NCBI GenBank assembly: GCA_944321435.1
Contig: CALULH010000002.1
Span: forward strand, 124,001 to 188,000
Origin: an uncultured Coriobacteriaceae bacterium
Lineage (GTDB): Bacteria > Actinomycetota > Coriobacteriia > Coriobacteriales > Coriobacteriaceae
DNA length: 64,000 bases
Direction: 5' to 3'
Made by a program: the position numbers and the translations under genes. The notes beneath the pieces were generated by a model that did no database searches, had not been told where the DNA came from, and saw nothing but the letters and a program-made list of their open reading frames with translations. Of the stretch, positions 15,803 through 28,932 are shown piece by piece (the stretch's first letter is position 1; each line of letters opens with the position of its first letter).

Positions 15803-17287
15803 CTACAAGCCGAGAGCCGCGGCTACCTCCTTGACGCAGGCGAGGGCGTCCGCCATCGCGCTCACCACGAGCGACGAGCCGTTGCGCGCGTCGCCGGCGG
15901 CGTACACGGGCACCGCCGGGGCGCCCTCGGTCCGGACGCAGAGGTGCCCCCCGGGCTGGGCCATGACGGGCAGCGGCCGGCCCTGCTCGGCCAGGGCCAC
16001 GCCCAGCGCGTCCATGACGCCGCGCTCCGGGCCGGTGAAGCCGCAGGCGATAAGCACCAGCTGCGCGGGCAGGTCGCGCTCGCTGCCGGCAATGCGCTCC
16101 GGCTTGCCCTGGCTCCAGTCCAGGTCGGCCACGCGCGCGCCGCGCGCCGCCCCCTCCTCGTCCACGAGCACCTCCAGCGTGTCCACCGCCCAGGCGCGCA
16201 TCTCGCCGCCCATGAGGGCGATGGCCTCCTCTTGGCCGTAATCGCACTTGCCGGTGTTGGGCCATTCGGGCCAGGGGTTCCCCGGCAGGCGCCTGTCGGC
16301 CGGGCGGGGCATGAACTCGAGCTGCCTCACGCTCCTGGCGCCCTGGCGCACGGCGGTGCCCACGCAGTCGTTGCCCGTGTCTCCCCCGCCGATCACCACC
16401 ACGTCGAGCCCGGCGGCGCTCATCGCCGCGGACTCGGGGGCGCCCTCCAGCACGGCGCGCGTGGCGGCCGTGAGGTAGTCGACCGCAAAGGCCACGCCCG
16501 GCGCCTCCACGTTCCGCGCCGCCAGGCCGCGCGCAGCGCGGGCGCCGGCGGCAACCACCACGGCATCGAAGCCCTCGGCCAGCTCGTCGGCCACGGCCGG
16601 ATCGGCGGCGTCGGTGCCCAGGCGGAATTCGATGCCCAGCTCCTGCATGAGGTCGCAGCGCCGCTTCACCACGTCCTTCCCGAGCTTCATGTTGGGGATG
16701 CCGTACATCAAAAGGCCGCCGGGACGGTCGTCGCGCTCCAGCACGGTCACCGCGGCCCCGCGGCGCGCCAGGTCCCAGGCCGCTGCCAAGCCCGCCGGGC
16801 CGGATCCCACCACGACAACGCGCGGGGCGTCCGCCGCGGCGGGCTCAAAGCGACGCGGCCCGCCGTGCGCCCACTCCCAGTCCGATATGGCGCGCTCGTT
16901 GTCGTGGATGGTGGTGGGCTCGTCGTTCACGGTCCCCAGGTTGCACGCCGCCTCGCAGAGCGCCGGACACACACGGCTCGTGAACTCGGGAAGCGGGCTC
17001 GTGAGGGCCAGGCGCTCGGCCGCCTCGTCCCAGCGGCCGCGGTACACCAGCTCGTTCCATTCGGGAATGAGGTTGTGCAGCGGGCACCCGCTGGGGCGCG
17101 CACCCCCAAACGACGCGCCGAACTGGCAGAACGCGACCCCGCACATCATGCAGCGGCCGGCCTGCGCGCGGCGCTCGTCCTCGGTCGGCTCAACGTAGAG
17201 CTCGTCGTAGTCTCGCACGCGCTCGGCAACCGGGCGCAGCGTATGCGCCTGCCGGTCGTGCTTCAAGAATGCTCCGGGCTTGCCCAT
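15803..17287 (-). CDS. gltD: Glutamate synthase small subunit (NADPH)
   Basis: A 494-residue FAD/Fe-S subunit that feeds electrons from NADPH to GltB for glutamate formation from glutamine and 2-oxoglutarate. It shows N-terminal cysteine clusters (RCMMCGVAFC, CPALCEAAC), an FAD-binding VVVGSGPAGLAAAW, a NADPH-binding VVIGGGDTGNDCVG, and the C-terminal YAAGDARNGSSLVV. It starts after GAGGGGATACCG, 167 bp downstream of gltB. It lies in an interruption of the usual rplKA-rplJL order. Confidence 0.97.
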   Translation of the reverse strand: MGKPGAFLKHDRQAHTLRPVAERVRDYDELYVEPTEDERRAQAGRCMMCGVAFCQFGASFGGARPSGCPLHNLIPEWNELVYRGRWDEAAERLALTSPLPEFTSRVCPALCEAACNLGTVNDEPTTIHDNERAISDWEWAHGGPRRFEPAAADAPRVVVVGSGPAGLAAAWDLARRGAAVTVLERDDRPGGLLMYGIPNMKLGKDVVKRRCDLMQELGIEFRLGTDAADPAVADELAEGFDAVVVAAGARAARGLAARNVEAPGVAFAVDYLTAATRAVLEGAPESAAMSAAGLDVVVIGGGDTGNDCVGTAVRQGARSVRQLEFMPRPADRRLPGNPWPEWPNTGKCDYGQEEAIALMGGEMRAWAVDTLEVLVDEEGAARGARVADLDWSQGKPERIAGSERDLPAQLVLIACGFTGPERGVMDALGVALAEQGRPLPVMAQPGGHLCVRTEGAPAVPVYAAGDARNGSSLVVSAMADALACVKEVAAALGL

Positions 17288-17355
17288 CGGTATCCCCTCT
17301 CATCGATCCCGCAGCGGGGCGAGAATCACAGATCCCATCAATATCGGCGAGCGGG

Positions 17356-17444
17356 CGCCAGGTACCCGAGATTGCCGTGAACGCGGAGCGCATTGGCCTG
17401 ACGGCCATGCGCGAGGCGTGAACGACAAGGTCGGGTGCCTGGCG
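17356..17444 (-). other. Intercistronic inverted repeat between gltB and gltD
   Basis: The arms 17356-17369 and 17431-17444 (CGCCAGGTACCCGA with TCGGGTGCCTGGCG, one mismatch) enclose about 60 nt containing a smaller GGCC-tgac-GGCC hairpin. It could be an intercistronic RNA structure tuning gltD expression or mRNA stability. No U-tract makes it a clear terminator. Confidence 0.5.
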
Positions 17445-17454
17445 TCCGCACAGC

Positions 17455-22152
<4,698 letters not shown>

Positions 22153-22408
22153 AGTGTCCCCTCCTTGGTCTTCCCCTTCGCCTGAAAGCGCCGCCCAAGC
22201 GGGCGGCGCAGTGCACAGCGAAGCAAGTTTCTCAAGTGTAAGGGGGCGCGGGCGCCCGTAACGAGCGGGCACGGGACGGCAAACAAACGCTAACCAGCCT
22301 GCAAACAGCCGCTAACCCGCTTGCAAACAACCGCTCACAAACTCGTAACCTGTCCGAAACGAGCCCTGGAACGCAATGACGCGAGCCCCTCCGGCACAGC
22401 AAGCGCAT

Positions 22409-22512
22409 CCCAGTGCGCCGTAAGCCGTCCGCGTCCCAGTACGGCCGCGAGCCATCCGCGCCCAACGCGCTGCAAGCCATTCGCGGCCCAAAGCGCCGCA
22501 GGCCGTTCGCGT
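22409..22512. repeat. Four 26-bp degenerate tandem repeats
   Basis: Units starting at 22409, 22435, 22461 and 22487 each begin CCCA and carry a variant of GCAAGCCATTCGCG. The period is exactly 26 bp, which is not a multiple of three, and I see no convincing gene here. They lie in the roughly 875-bp stretch upstream of gltB. Confidence 0.75.
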
Positions 22513-22539
22513 CAAGCTGTCGGCTTGCCACGCGTCGCC

Positions 22540-22635
22540 CTTGTCGCCCGCTGTGCTTGTCGCCCGCCGACCTTGTCGCCCACCGACCTGGCCGCCCGCT
22601 GCCCTTACCGTCCGCCGACCTTGTCGCCCGCCATT
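22540..22635. repeat. Six 16-bp tandem repeats
   Basis: Six head-to-tail units of CTTGTCGCCCGCCGAC with small changes lie between the 26-bp array and family-1 copy B. The 16-bp period argues against coding. It is a likely variable-number repeat. Upstream (about 22270-22345) a looser GCAAACA-CCGCTAAC repeat occurs three times. Confidence 0.8.
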
Positions 22636-22789
22636 CCGCATGCACTTTCTATCGGCTCCAACTTCTGCATGCACTTTCTATCGACAGTGAGCTCCGCATG
22701 CATTCCTTTTTGTCTAGAGGCTGTTTTTGGCCTCCAGACGATAGGGAATGCATGCGGAAGTTCGCGCCGATAGAAAGTGCATGCAGAAG
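22635..22789. repeat. Family-1 repeat array, copy B
   Basis: GCATGCA boxes at 22638, 22667 and 22696 are followed by a central dyad (about 22708-22738, GTCTAGAGGC / GCCTCCAGAC). Inverted boxes follow at 22749 and 22778, all spaced exactly 29 bp on each side. The arms 22662-22683 and 22768-22789 are a perfect 22-bp inverted repeat. It lies between gltB and the galM-like gene with no nuclease-like gene attached. The remainder up to 23027 holds only a GC-rich hairpin (about 22868-22903). Confidence 0.85.
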
Positions 22790-23027
22790 CGTCCCGATAC
22801 GGAGGCCCAGCCCGCGCGGCCAGCATGATGCGAGCGCATACCAAACGGGCGCCCATGTCGCGGGGCCCCAGCCCGCCCGGACGGCACCCAGGGGCGTCCG
22901 GGCGGCGAGAACAGCATGCGCAGCATCCACAGCAACGCGGGCGGATCCTCCGAGAAGGACCCGCCCGCGTAACAAAAGCTATCTGAGAAAGCCGGTCGCA
23001 CCGCAAAGCAATCGGCGCAGCCGGCGC

Positions 23028-23918
23028 TTAGAACACCGTCAGGCGGAAGGCGCGCACGTCCTCCTCGCCAGGCGCGAGGGTAACCACGTCGCGCTTGTGC
23101 TCAAAGACGTCGTCTTCGTCGGTGGCGGTAGTGTGGCCCAGCCACGGCTCCAGCGCCACAAACGGCGCGTCGCCCATGCTCCAAACACCCAACGAGGTGA
23201 AGCCCGGAAAACCGCAGCGCACGCCGTGGCCCGTCTTGGTGCTCACCAGCTCAATGGTGTCGCCGGGCGTGCCCTGGAACACCCATGCGTCATGGGTGAA
23301 CAGGTCATGAGCCATGCGCATGTGGTCGTCGTTCTCAAAAGGCTTGCGCGCAGCGGCGTAATCCATCAGGCCGTTGTCCAAGACCATGGGGCACACGGGC
23401 GACCACTTCTCGGCAAAGCGCACTTCGTAGTCCTCGAAGGTCTCCCCCGCGTCCGGATCCAGCGGAACGTTGAAGGCCGGATGCCCGCCCTCGATAAACG
23501 GCAGCGGCGTGTCGCCGGTGTTGATGACGTGATACTCGTGCTCTACCGTGGCGGGCCCCACAATGCGGTACGTCGTCTCAAAGCGGAACGCAAACGGGAA
23601 AGCCTCGAGCGTCTCCGGCGTGGAGTCAAAGGCGTAAGTCACCTCGTCAACCGACGAGCTCACGATCTGATGCTTGTAGTTGCGCACCAAACCGTGACGG
23701 CCCATCTCGGTCGGGCCGTTCGCGGTCTGCGCCTTGCCGTCGCGCAAGGACCCCACAATGGGAAAGAGGATCGGCGCGCTCTTGCCCCACCACTGCGGAT
23801 CGCGCTGCCAAAGGTACTCGCGCCCGTCAAGCTTGATGCTCTTGAGCTGGGCGCCCGCCGTCTCGGACGCAACGGAGAAGGCCCCCTGCGTAATCGTCGT
23901 CACCGTGGTATCTGCCAT
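23028..23918 (-). CDS. Aldose 1-epimerase family protein
   Basis: A 296-residue member of the galactose mutarotase/YeaD-type superfamily, which interconverts sugar anomers. Visible motifs are GREYLWQRDPQWWGKSAPILFPIVG near the N-terminus, MGRHGLVRN, and EGGHPAFNVPL with the conserved His. The ATG at 23918 follows AAAGGAACGCTC, and the longer open frame upstream lacks a ribosome site. It is monocistronic, between rplA and gltB. The substrate cannot be told from sequence. Confidence 0.85.
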   Translation of the reverse strand: MADTTVTTITQGAFSVASETAGAQLKSIKLDGREYLWQRDPQWWGKSAPILFPIVGSLRDGKAQTANGPTEMGRHGLVRNYKHQIVSSSVDEVTYAFDSTPETLEAFPFAFRFETTYRIVGPATVEHEYHVINTGDTPLPFIEGGHPAFNVPLDPDAGETFEDYEVRFAEKWSPVCPMVLDNGLMDYAAARKPFENDDHMRMAHDLFTHDAWVFQGTPGDTIELVSTKTGHGVRCGFPGFTSLGVWSMGDAPFVALEPWLGHTTATDEDDVFEHKRDVVTLAPGEEDVRAFRLTVF

Positions 23919-24101
23919 GAGCGTTCCTTTCACGTAAGTCCGTCGGGCGAGAAGCGCCGTGCCGCCGAGACGCAGCCTGGTCGCGCCTCTCGCCTTTCTC
24001 ATACCCTGCCATTGTGGCACGGACGCGCACGCCGCGCACTGCCTGAACGCGCAAGCGGTACCTACCCGCCGGTAAGGGCGCAAACAACACCCCGTTCAAA
24101 G

Positions 24102-24134
24102 AAAAGGCCCCGGAGCCGAAGCTCCGGGGCCTGT
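24102..24134 (-). terminator. Terminator after rplA
   Basis: The stem AGGCCCCGGAGC / GCTCCGGGGCCT with a TTCG loop is followed on the minus strand by TTTTCTTTG, 32 bp past the rplA stop. Confidence 0.92.
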
Positions 24135-24165
24135 GCCATGCCGTATGTCAGCGAGGCGCTTTGAC

Positions 24166-24873
24166 CTAGTTGGCCATGAAGTCGCGCTGCACCGAGGAGT
24201 CCACCTTGATGCCAGGGCCCATGGTGGAGCTGACGGTGATGGACTTGATGTAGCGGCCCTTGGCGGAAGCGGGCTTCACGCGCAGGATCTCGGCGAGAAG
24301 GGCAGCGTAATTCTCGATGAGCTTCTCGGTCTCAAAGGAGCACTTGCCCAGCGGCACGTGGCAGATACCGTAGCGGTCAGCGCGGTACTCCACACGGCCG
24401 GCCTTGAGCTCGGAAACCATCTTGGCGACGTCCATGGTCACCGTGCCCAGCTTGGGGTTGGGCATGAGGCCACGGGGGCCGAGGATACGGCCGATGCGGC
24501 CAACCTTGGCCATCTGATCGGGCGTGGCGATGGCGGCGTCGAAGTTGATCTCGCCCTTCTGGATGTCGGCGACGAGCTCGTCGGAGCCAACGATGTCGGC
24601 GCCGGCCTCACGGGCCTCGTCGGCCTTGGCACCCTCAGCAAAGACGGCCACACGCACGGACTTGCCGGTGCCGTTCGGCAGGGCAATGGAGCCGCGGATG
24701 TTCTGGTCGGCCTTACGGGTGTCGATGCCCAGACGGAAGTGAACCTCGATGCTCTCGTCGAAGGAAGCCGGAGCGACCTCCTTGACCAGGTTCATAGCCT
24801 CCAGCGGGGTGTACAGCTTGGTGCCGTCGACCTTCTCGGCGGCAGCGTTGAACTTCTTACCGTGCTTAGCCAT
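24166..24873 (-). CDS. rplA: 50S ribosomal protein L1
   Basis: A 235-residue L1 stalk protein ([56 protein letters not shown]). In many bacteria it represses its own operon by binding the leader. The start follows AGGAGGTATCAC. It is 115 bp downstream of rplK and ends the secE-to-rplA gene run. Confidence 0.98.
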   Translation of the reverse strand: MAKHGKKFNAAAEKVDGTKLYTPLEAMNLVKEVAPASFDESIEVHFRLGIDTRKADQNIRGSIALPNGTGKSVRVAVFAEGAKADEAREAGADIVGSDELVADIQKGEINFDAAIATPDQMAKVGRIGRILGPRGLMPNPKLGTVTMDVAKMVSELKAGRVEYRADRYGICHVPLGKCSFETEKLIENYAALLAEILRVKPASAKGRYIKSITVSSTMGPGIKVDSSVQRDFMAN

Positions 24874-24988
24874 GTGATACCTCCTGTGGTTCGCGGGCCG
24901 TTAGGCCCTCCCACGTCTCAAGCGTGCCGGACTGCACGCAAAGCGCGCCGGAGGTGTTCCGACGCGCCGGTTACCAGATAAAGCGACC

Positions 24989-25417
24989 TTAGTCCTCGGC
25001 CACGGTGACGCCCATGGAGCGGGCGGTGCCGGCGATGATGCGCTTGGCGCCCTCGATATCGATGGCGTTGAGGTCGGGCATCTTGGTCTCAGCGATCTGG
25101 GTCAGCTGAGCCTGGGAAAGCTGGCCCACCTTGTCGCGCTGCGGCACGGCGGAACCGCTCTTGAGGCCCAGGGCCTTCTTGATGAGCTGGGCCGCCGGCG
25201 GGGTCTTGCAGACGAAGTCGAAGGAACGATCTTCGTAAACAGTGATGACGGTCGGGATGATGTCACCACGCTGCTCCTGCGTAGCGGCGTTGAACGCCTG
25301 GCAGAACTGCATGATGTTGACCTGGGCGGCACCCAGGGCAGGGCCGATGGGCGGCGCCGGGTTGGCGGCACCCGCGGGGATCTGAAGCTTGATGACGGTC
25401 GCGACTTTCTTAGCCAT
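24989..25417 (-). CDS. rplK: 50S ribosomal protein L11
   Basis: A 142-residue protein of the GTPase-associated centre. The N-terminal [22 protein letters not shown] binds release factors and thiostrepton. C-terminal rRNA-binding motifs are present. A GTAGGAGGACAG site precedes the ATG. The 189 bp separating it from nusG contain no clear terminator, so it may be cotranscribed or have its own promoter. Confidence 0.98.
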   Translation of the reverse strand: MAKKVATVIKLQIPAGAANPAPPIGPALGAAQVNIMQFCQAFNAATQEQRGDIIPTVITVYEDRSFDFVCKTPPAAQLIKKALGLKSGSAVPQRDKVGQLSQAQLTQIAETKMPDLNAIDIEGAKRIIAGTARSMGVTVAED

Positions 25418-25606
25418 GAACCTGTCCTCCTACTTGAACGAACGTGAACCTCGTACTTTATCGTCAGCGCAGTTGCTAGAAGCACCCGTCCACAGGAAAG
25501 CAAGCGCGCGAACGTCCTACCTTTACGCGGCCCTTATCGCCATGGGCGAGAAGAACCGCTGCTACGGCCGCCGATAGGCTTTTGCCTACCCCAGCCGCGT
25601 CGGCGG

Positions 25607-26143
25607 CTACTGAATGGCAGCCACCTGGTCGAACGAAAGCTCGACCGGGGTCTCGCGCCCGAAGATGAGCAGCGTGACCTTGACCTTGCCGGCCTCCGCG
25701 TTGACCTCGGAGACCTGGCCGTCGAAGTCGGCCAGCGGGCCGGAGGTGACGCGCACCGAGGTACCCACCTCAAGGCCGACGGCCGTGCGCTTGGGAGCCT
25801 TGCCGGCGCTCGAGCGCTTCATGATCTTGTTGTACTCATCGCGCGAAAGCGGCGCGGGGTTGTCGGCAGCACCCAGGAAGCCGGTGACACCAGGCGTGTT
25901 GCGCACGCAGGAACGCGCATCGGCGTTCATCTCCATGCGGACCAGCACGTAACCCGGCAGGACCTTGGCGTCCTTGGTCTCGCGCTTACCGCCCTCCTTG
26001 ATCTCGGTCACACGCTCCGTCGGGATCTGGACATCGAAGATGTAATCCTGCATGCCCATGGTCTCGATACGGTGCTCGAGATCGCTCTTAACGCGGTTCT
26101 CGTACCCGGAGTACGTGTGAACGACATACCAGTGCTTGGCCAT
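25607..26143 (-). CDS. nusG: Transcription termination/antitermination factor NusG
   Basis: A 178-residue factor that binds the RNA polymerase clamp and couples to Rho or the ribosome. It has an N-terminal NGN domain ([32 protein letters not shown]) and a C-terminal KOW domain ([20 protein letters not shown]). It starts 3 bp after the secE stop. Confidence 0.98.
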   Translation of the reverse strand: MAKHWYVVHTYSGYENRVKSDLEHRIETMGMQDYIFDVQIPTERVTEIKEGGKRETKDAKVLPGYVLVRMEMNADARSCVRNTPGVTGFLGAADNPAPLSRDEYNKIMKRSSAGKAPKRTAVGLEVGTSVRVTSGPLADFDGQVSEVNAEAGKVKVTLLIFGRETPVELSFDQVAAIQ

Positions 26144-26146
26144 TCG

Positions 26147-26572
26147 TTACCCCCTCAGACCCGCGAAAAGCAGCAGACCCTCGCCGATAACCAGGTCGAG
26201 CACGGCGATGATGACGCCGACTACGACGAGCGAGGCGATAACTGCCACGGAGTAGTTGACAAGCTCCTTCTTGCTCGGCCACACCACGCGATGCATCTCG
26301 GTCTTAACGGCCTTGAAGTAGTTCTTGACGCGGGTGAGAACCGAAGGCTTGCCGCCCTTGGCCTTCTTAGCGGACTTGGCGGACTTAGCAGAAGAGCCCT
26401 TCTTGCCCTCGGGCTTATCGGCCTTGAACTTGAAGAGGCCCTTCTTCTTGGGCTCGGGAGCGGTCTGTTTTGCCTGCGGAGCCTCTTGCTTAGCAGCAAC
26501 CTGAGCCGGCTGGGCAGCCTTGGGCTGCTGGCCCTTGTTCTGGCTCTTCTTTTTCTTCTTGTTGCTCGCCAT
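26147..26572 (-). CDS. secE: Preprotein translocase subunit SecE with extended N-terminus
   Basis: A 141-residue protein. Only the last 60 residues are the usual SecE: an amphipathic segment (YFKAVKTEMHRVVWPSKKELV) and one transmembrane helix (VAVIASLVVVGVIIAVLDLVIG). The first 80 residues are a Lys/Ala/Gln-rich, probably disordered cytoplasmic tail. SecE stabilises SecY in the membrane. It lies between tRNA-Trp and nusG. Confidence 0.96.
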   Translation of the reverse strand: MASNKKKKKSQNKGQQPKAAQPAQVAAKQEAPQAKQTAPEPKKKGLFKFKADKPEGKKGSSAKSAKSAKKAKGGKPSVLTRVKNYFKAVKTEMHRVVWPSKKELVNYSVAVIASLVVVGVIIAVLDLVIGEGLLLFAGLRG

Positions 26573-26610
26573 GTTTGGCTACCTCCGAGAAAAACTCTCC
26601 CGACCCTAAG

Positions 26611-26645
26611 AAACCGTAAGCCTCACGAGGAGGCTTACGGATTGG
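26611..26645 (-). terminator. Hairpin between tRNA-Trp and secE
   Basis: CCGTAAGCCTC and GAGGCTTACGG form a strong stem followed on the minus strand by TTTCTTAG. It can end the rpmG-tRNA-Trp transcript, with partial read-through into secE-nusG. Confidence 0.75.
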
Positions 26646-26649
26646 AAAC

Positions 26650-26725
26650 TGGCACGCCAGGAAGGACTCGAACCCTCAACACTCGGTTTTGGAGACCGAT
26701 GCTCTACCAATTGAACTACTGGCGT
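26650..26725 (-). tRNA. tRNA-Trp (CCA anticodon)
   Basis: A full cloverleaf of 76 nt with encoded CCA. The acceptor ACGCCAG/CTGGCGT closes and the anticodon loop is CTCCAAA. It lies between rpmG and secE, an arrangement found widely in bacteria. Confidence 0.97.
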
Positions 26726-26737
26726 ATGTTTGGAACC

Positions 26738-26887
26738 CTAGCGGGTCTCGCGGTGAAGCGTGTGGTGACGGCACCAAGGGCAGTACTTCTTCATTTCCAT
26801 GCGCTGCGGCGTGGTCGACTTGTTCTTGGTGGTCGTATAGTTGCGGCGCTTGCACTCGGTGCACGCCAGAGTAATCATAGTACGCAT
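26738..26887 (-). CDS. rpmG: 50S ribosomal protein L33
   Basis: A 49-residue protein, [20 protein letters not shown] followed by a second CPWC pair, so it is the zinc-binding (C+) form of L33. GGAGGATAC precedes the ATG. It is first in the rpmG-tRNA-Trp-secE-nusG unit. Confidence 0.96.
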   Translation of the reverse strand: MRTMITLACTECKRRNYTTTKNKSTTPQRMEMKKYCPWCRHHTLHRETR

Positions 26888-26927
26888 GTATCCTCCTAAG
26901 TCTTACCCTTTGCGGGCACGGGTTGAT

Positions 26928-26957
26928 ACGTTACCACCCTCTCTGTTGGGGTGTCAA
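26928..26957 (-). promoter_or_regulatory. rpmG promoter
   Basis: A consensus TTGACA (26952-26957) is 18 bp from TAACGT (26928-26933) on the minus strand. It is about 40 bp upstream of the rpmG start. Confidence 0.7.
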
Positions 26958-27058
26958 CGAAAACCTTACTGCAAGCCTTCTCTGCAGATACGCTCCACAT
27001 TTACAGCTCTTGACGACCCGCTCTGCTGCACGTCAAAACGCGCAACATCATCCAACGC

Positions 27059-27094
27059 ACAAAAAAGCCCGGCCCCTGCAAGGGACCGGGCTTT
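27059..27094 (-). terminator. tuf terminator
   Basis: An AAAGCCCGGTCCCT / AGGGGCCGGGCTTT hairpin ends in TTTTTT on the minus strand, 20 bp after the tuf stop. Confidence 0.93.
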
Positions 27095-27114
27095 CAAACT
27101 CAAGGGGTTGTTAC

Positions 27115-28305
27115 TTACTTGATGATCTCGGTAACAACGCCGGAACCCACGGTGTGGCCACCCTCGCGGATAGCGAAGCGCAGGCCCTCCTCCATGGCGA
27201 TCGGGTGGATGAGGTCGCCCTCGATGGTGACGTGGTCGCCAGGCATAGCCATCTCGACGCCCTCAGGCAGCTTGACGGTGCCGGTGATGTCGGTGGTGCG
27301 GAAGTAGAACTGCGGACGATAACCGTTGAAGAACGGGGTGTGACGGCCGCCCTCCTCCTTGGTCAGGACGTAGATCTCGCCCTTGAAGTTGGTGTGCGGG
27401 GTAACCGAACCCGGCTTGCAGAGAATCTGGCCGCGCTCGATGTCCTCGCGCTTGATGCCGCGGAGCAGGATGCCGACGTTATCGCCAGCCTCGCAGAAGT
27501 CCATGGTCTTGCGGAACATCTCGATGCCGGTGGCAACGGAGGACTGGGTCTCCTTGATGCCGACGATCTCGACGGGCTCGTTGAGCTTGAGGGTACCACG
27601 CTCGACACGACCGGTGGCAACGGTGCCGCGGCCGGAGATGGTCATGGTGTCCTCGACGGCCATCAGGAAGGGCTTGGCGTCGTCGCGCTCGGGGGTCGGG
27701 ATGTACTCGTCCACAGCCTTCATGAGCTCGCGGATGGACTCAACCCACTTCTCGTCGCCGTTCAGAGCGCCAAGAGCGGAGCCCTTGATGACGGGCAGGT
27801 CGTCGCCCGGGAAGTCGTACTCGGAGAGGAGCTCACGGGTCTCCATCTCGACGAGCTCGATGAGCTCCTCGTCGTCAACCATGTCGCACTTGTTCAGGAA
27901 CACGACGATGTAGGGCACGCCGACCTGACGGGCGAGCAGGATGTGCTCGCGGGTCTGGGCCATGGGGCCGTCGGTGGCGGCGATGACCAGGATAGCGCCG
28001 TCCATCTGGGCAGCACCGGAGATCATGTTCTTGACGTAGTCAGCGTGACCAGGGCAGTCAACGTGAGCGTAGTGACGCGTGGGGGTCTCGTACTCGACGT
28101 GAGCAACGGAGATGGTGATGCCGCGCTCGCGCTCCTCGGGAGCCTTGTCGATGTCCTCGAAGGCGGTAAAGTCGGCCTTGCAACCCTCGGTCTCGGAGAG
28201 AACCTTGGTGATTGCTGCGGTCAGCGTGGTCTTGCCGTGGTCAACGTGACCGATGGTGCCGATGTTAACATGCGGCTTAGTGCGCTCGAACTTCTGCTTG
28301 GCCAT
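27115..28305 (-). CDS. tuf: Elongation factor Tu
   Basis: A 396-residue GTPase that delivers aminoacyl-tRNA. It shows [11 protein letters not shown] (P-loop), [12 protein letters not shown] and NKCDMVDD. The start at 28305 follows AAAGGAGGAGGCTTC. It lies 92 bp downstream of three tRNA genes, and the arrangement resembles the tRNA-tufB operon of E. coli, so tRNAs and tuf probably share the strong promoter at 28701-28729. fusA and the str operon are not in the window. Confidence 0.98.
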   Translation of the reverse strand: MAKQKFERTKPHVNIGTIGHVDHGKTTLTAAITKVLSETEGCKADFTAFEDIDKAPEERERGITISVAHVEYETPTRHYAHVDCPGHADYVKNMISGAAQMDGAILVIAATDGPMAQTREHILLARQVGVPYIVVFLNKCDMVDDEELIELVEMETRELLSEYDFPGDDLPVIKGSALGALNGDEKWVESIRELMKAVDEYIPTPERDDAKPFLMAVEDTMTISGRGTVATGRVERGTLKLNEPVEIVGIKETQSSVATGIEMFRKTMDFCEAGDNVGILLRGIKREDIERGQILCKPGSVTPHTNFKGEIYVLTKEEGGRHTPFFNGYRPQFYFRTTDITGTVKLPEGVEMAMPGDHVTIEGDLIHPIAMEEGLRFAIREGGHTVGSGVVTEIIK

Positions 28306-28397
28306 GAAGCCTCCTCCTTTGAGGTTGCCCCTTCCGGGAGCACCTGTCCTTCTTACACAACGACCCCCTGTTTTACGAGGAGGCCGCAGGGTAACCA

Positions 28398-28474
28398 TGG
28401 TAGCGGTGACTGGATTCGAACCAGTGACGCCACGGGTATGAACCGTGTGCTCTAACCAACTGAGCTACACCGCC
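28398..28474 (-). tRNA. tRNA-Met (CAT anticodon)
   Basis: 77 nt with encoded CCA and anticodon loop TTCATAC. The acceptor GGCGGTG pairs with CACCGCT, leaving a terminal G-U, so it looks like an elongator-type tRNA. It is third in the tRNA-tuf transcript. Confidence 0.93.
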
Positions 28475-28478
28475 GTAC

Positions 28479-28554
28479 TGGAGCCTGCAACCAGACTTGA
28501 ACTGGTGACCTCTTCGTTACCAACGAAGTGCTCTACCGACTGAGCTATACAGGC
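28479..28554 (-). tRNA. tRNA-Thr (GGT anticodon)
   Basis: 76 nt with CCA encoded, anticodon loop TTGGTAA and acceptor GCCTGTA. It is separated from tRNA-Met by 4 nt. Confidence 0.96.
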
Positions 28555-28558
28555 TTGA

Positions 28559-28643
28559 TGGTGGGAGCGCAAGGATTCGAACCTTGGTAGGCAGAGCCAA
28601 CGGGTTTACAGCCCGTCCCCATTAACCACTCGGGCACACTCCC
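28559..28643 (-). tRNA. tRNA-Tyr (GTA anticodon)
   Basis: An 85-nt class II tRNA with a long variable arm, CCA encoded and anticodon loop CTGTAAA. It is first in the tRNA-Tyr/Thr/Met-tuf unit. Confidence 0.96.
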
Positions 28644-28700
28644 AACTATCATTGCCCTCGGCGACCGGGTTTTGCGGCCCGCTCACTTCAAGCAGGAGAT

Positions 28701-28729
28701 ATATTATGCAACCGCCCCAGCCGTGTCAA
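28701..28729 (-). promoter_or_regulatory. Strong promoter for the tRNA-tuf operon
   Basis: TTGACA (28724-28729) and TAATAT (28701-28706) are 17 bp apart on the minus strand, about 60 bp before tRNA-Tyr. This is the best sigma-70-type match I found in the window. Confidence 0.85.
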
Positions 28730-28783
28730 CTATAACACGCCACCGGGCGTTCCCCTTTTTGAGAATTTCCTCTATTATGCAGA

Positions 28784-28818
28784 AACCGCAGGTAGACCGC
28801 TCTGTTCTACCTGCGGTT
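28784..28818 (-). terminator. Terminator of the TraG-like operon
   Basis: A perfect 13-bp stem (AACCGCAGGTAGA / TCTACCTGCGGTT) with a 9-nt loop, followed on the minus strand by TTCTGCATAAT. It lies about 115 bp downstream of the TraG-like stop codon and just upstream of the tRNA promoter. The U-tract is weak. Confidence 0.65.
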
Positions 28819-28932
28819 CGCTGCATTGGTTCGTGGTGACCTTATGAAGCCGCTTTTGGACGGGGCAACGCACGCCGAAGCACGGCGACGGGTCCGCTCC
28901 CCTCCTCCTGCGCCGTGCGCCCGGAACCTCCT

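Noticed and set aside
22312..22674. A small Gly/Arg-rich protein on the minus strand over the tandem repeats upstream of gltB
   Set aside because: The repeat periods (16 and 26 bp) are not multiples of three, there is no ribosome site, and the composition is that of a random GC-rich frame.
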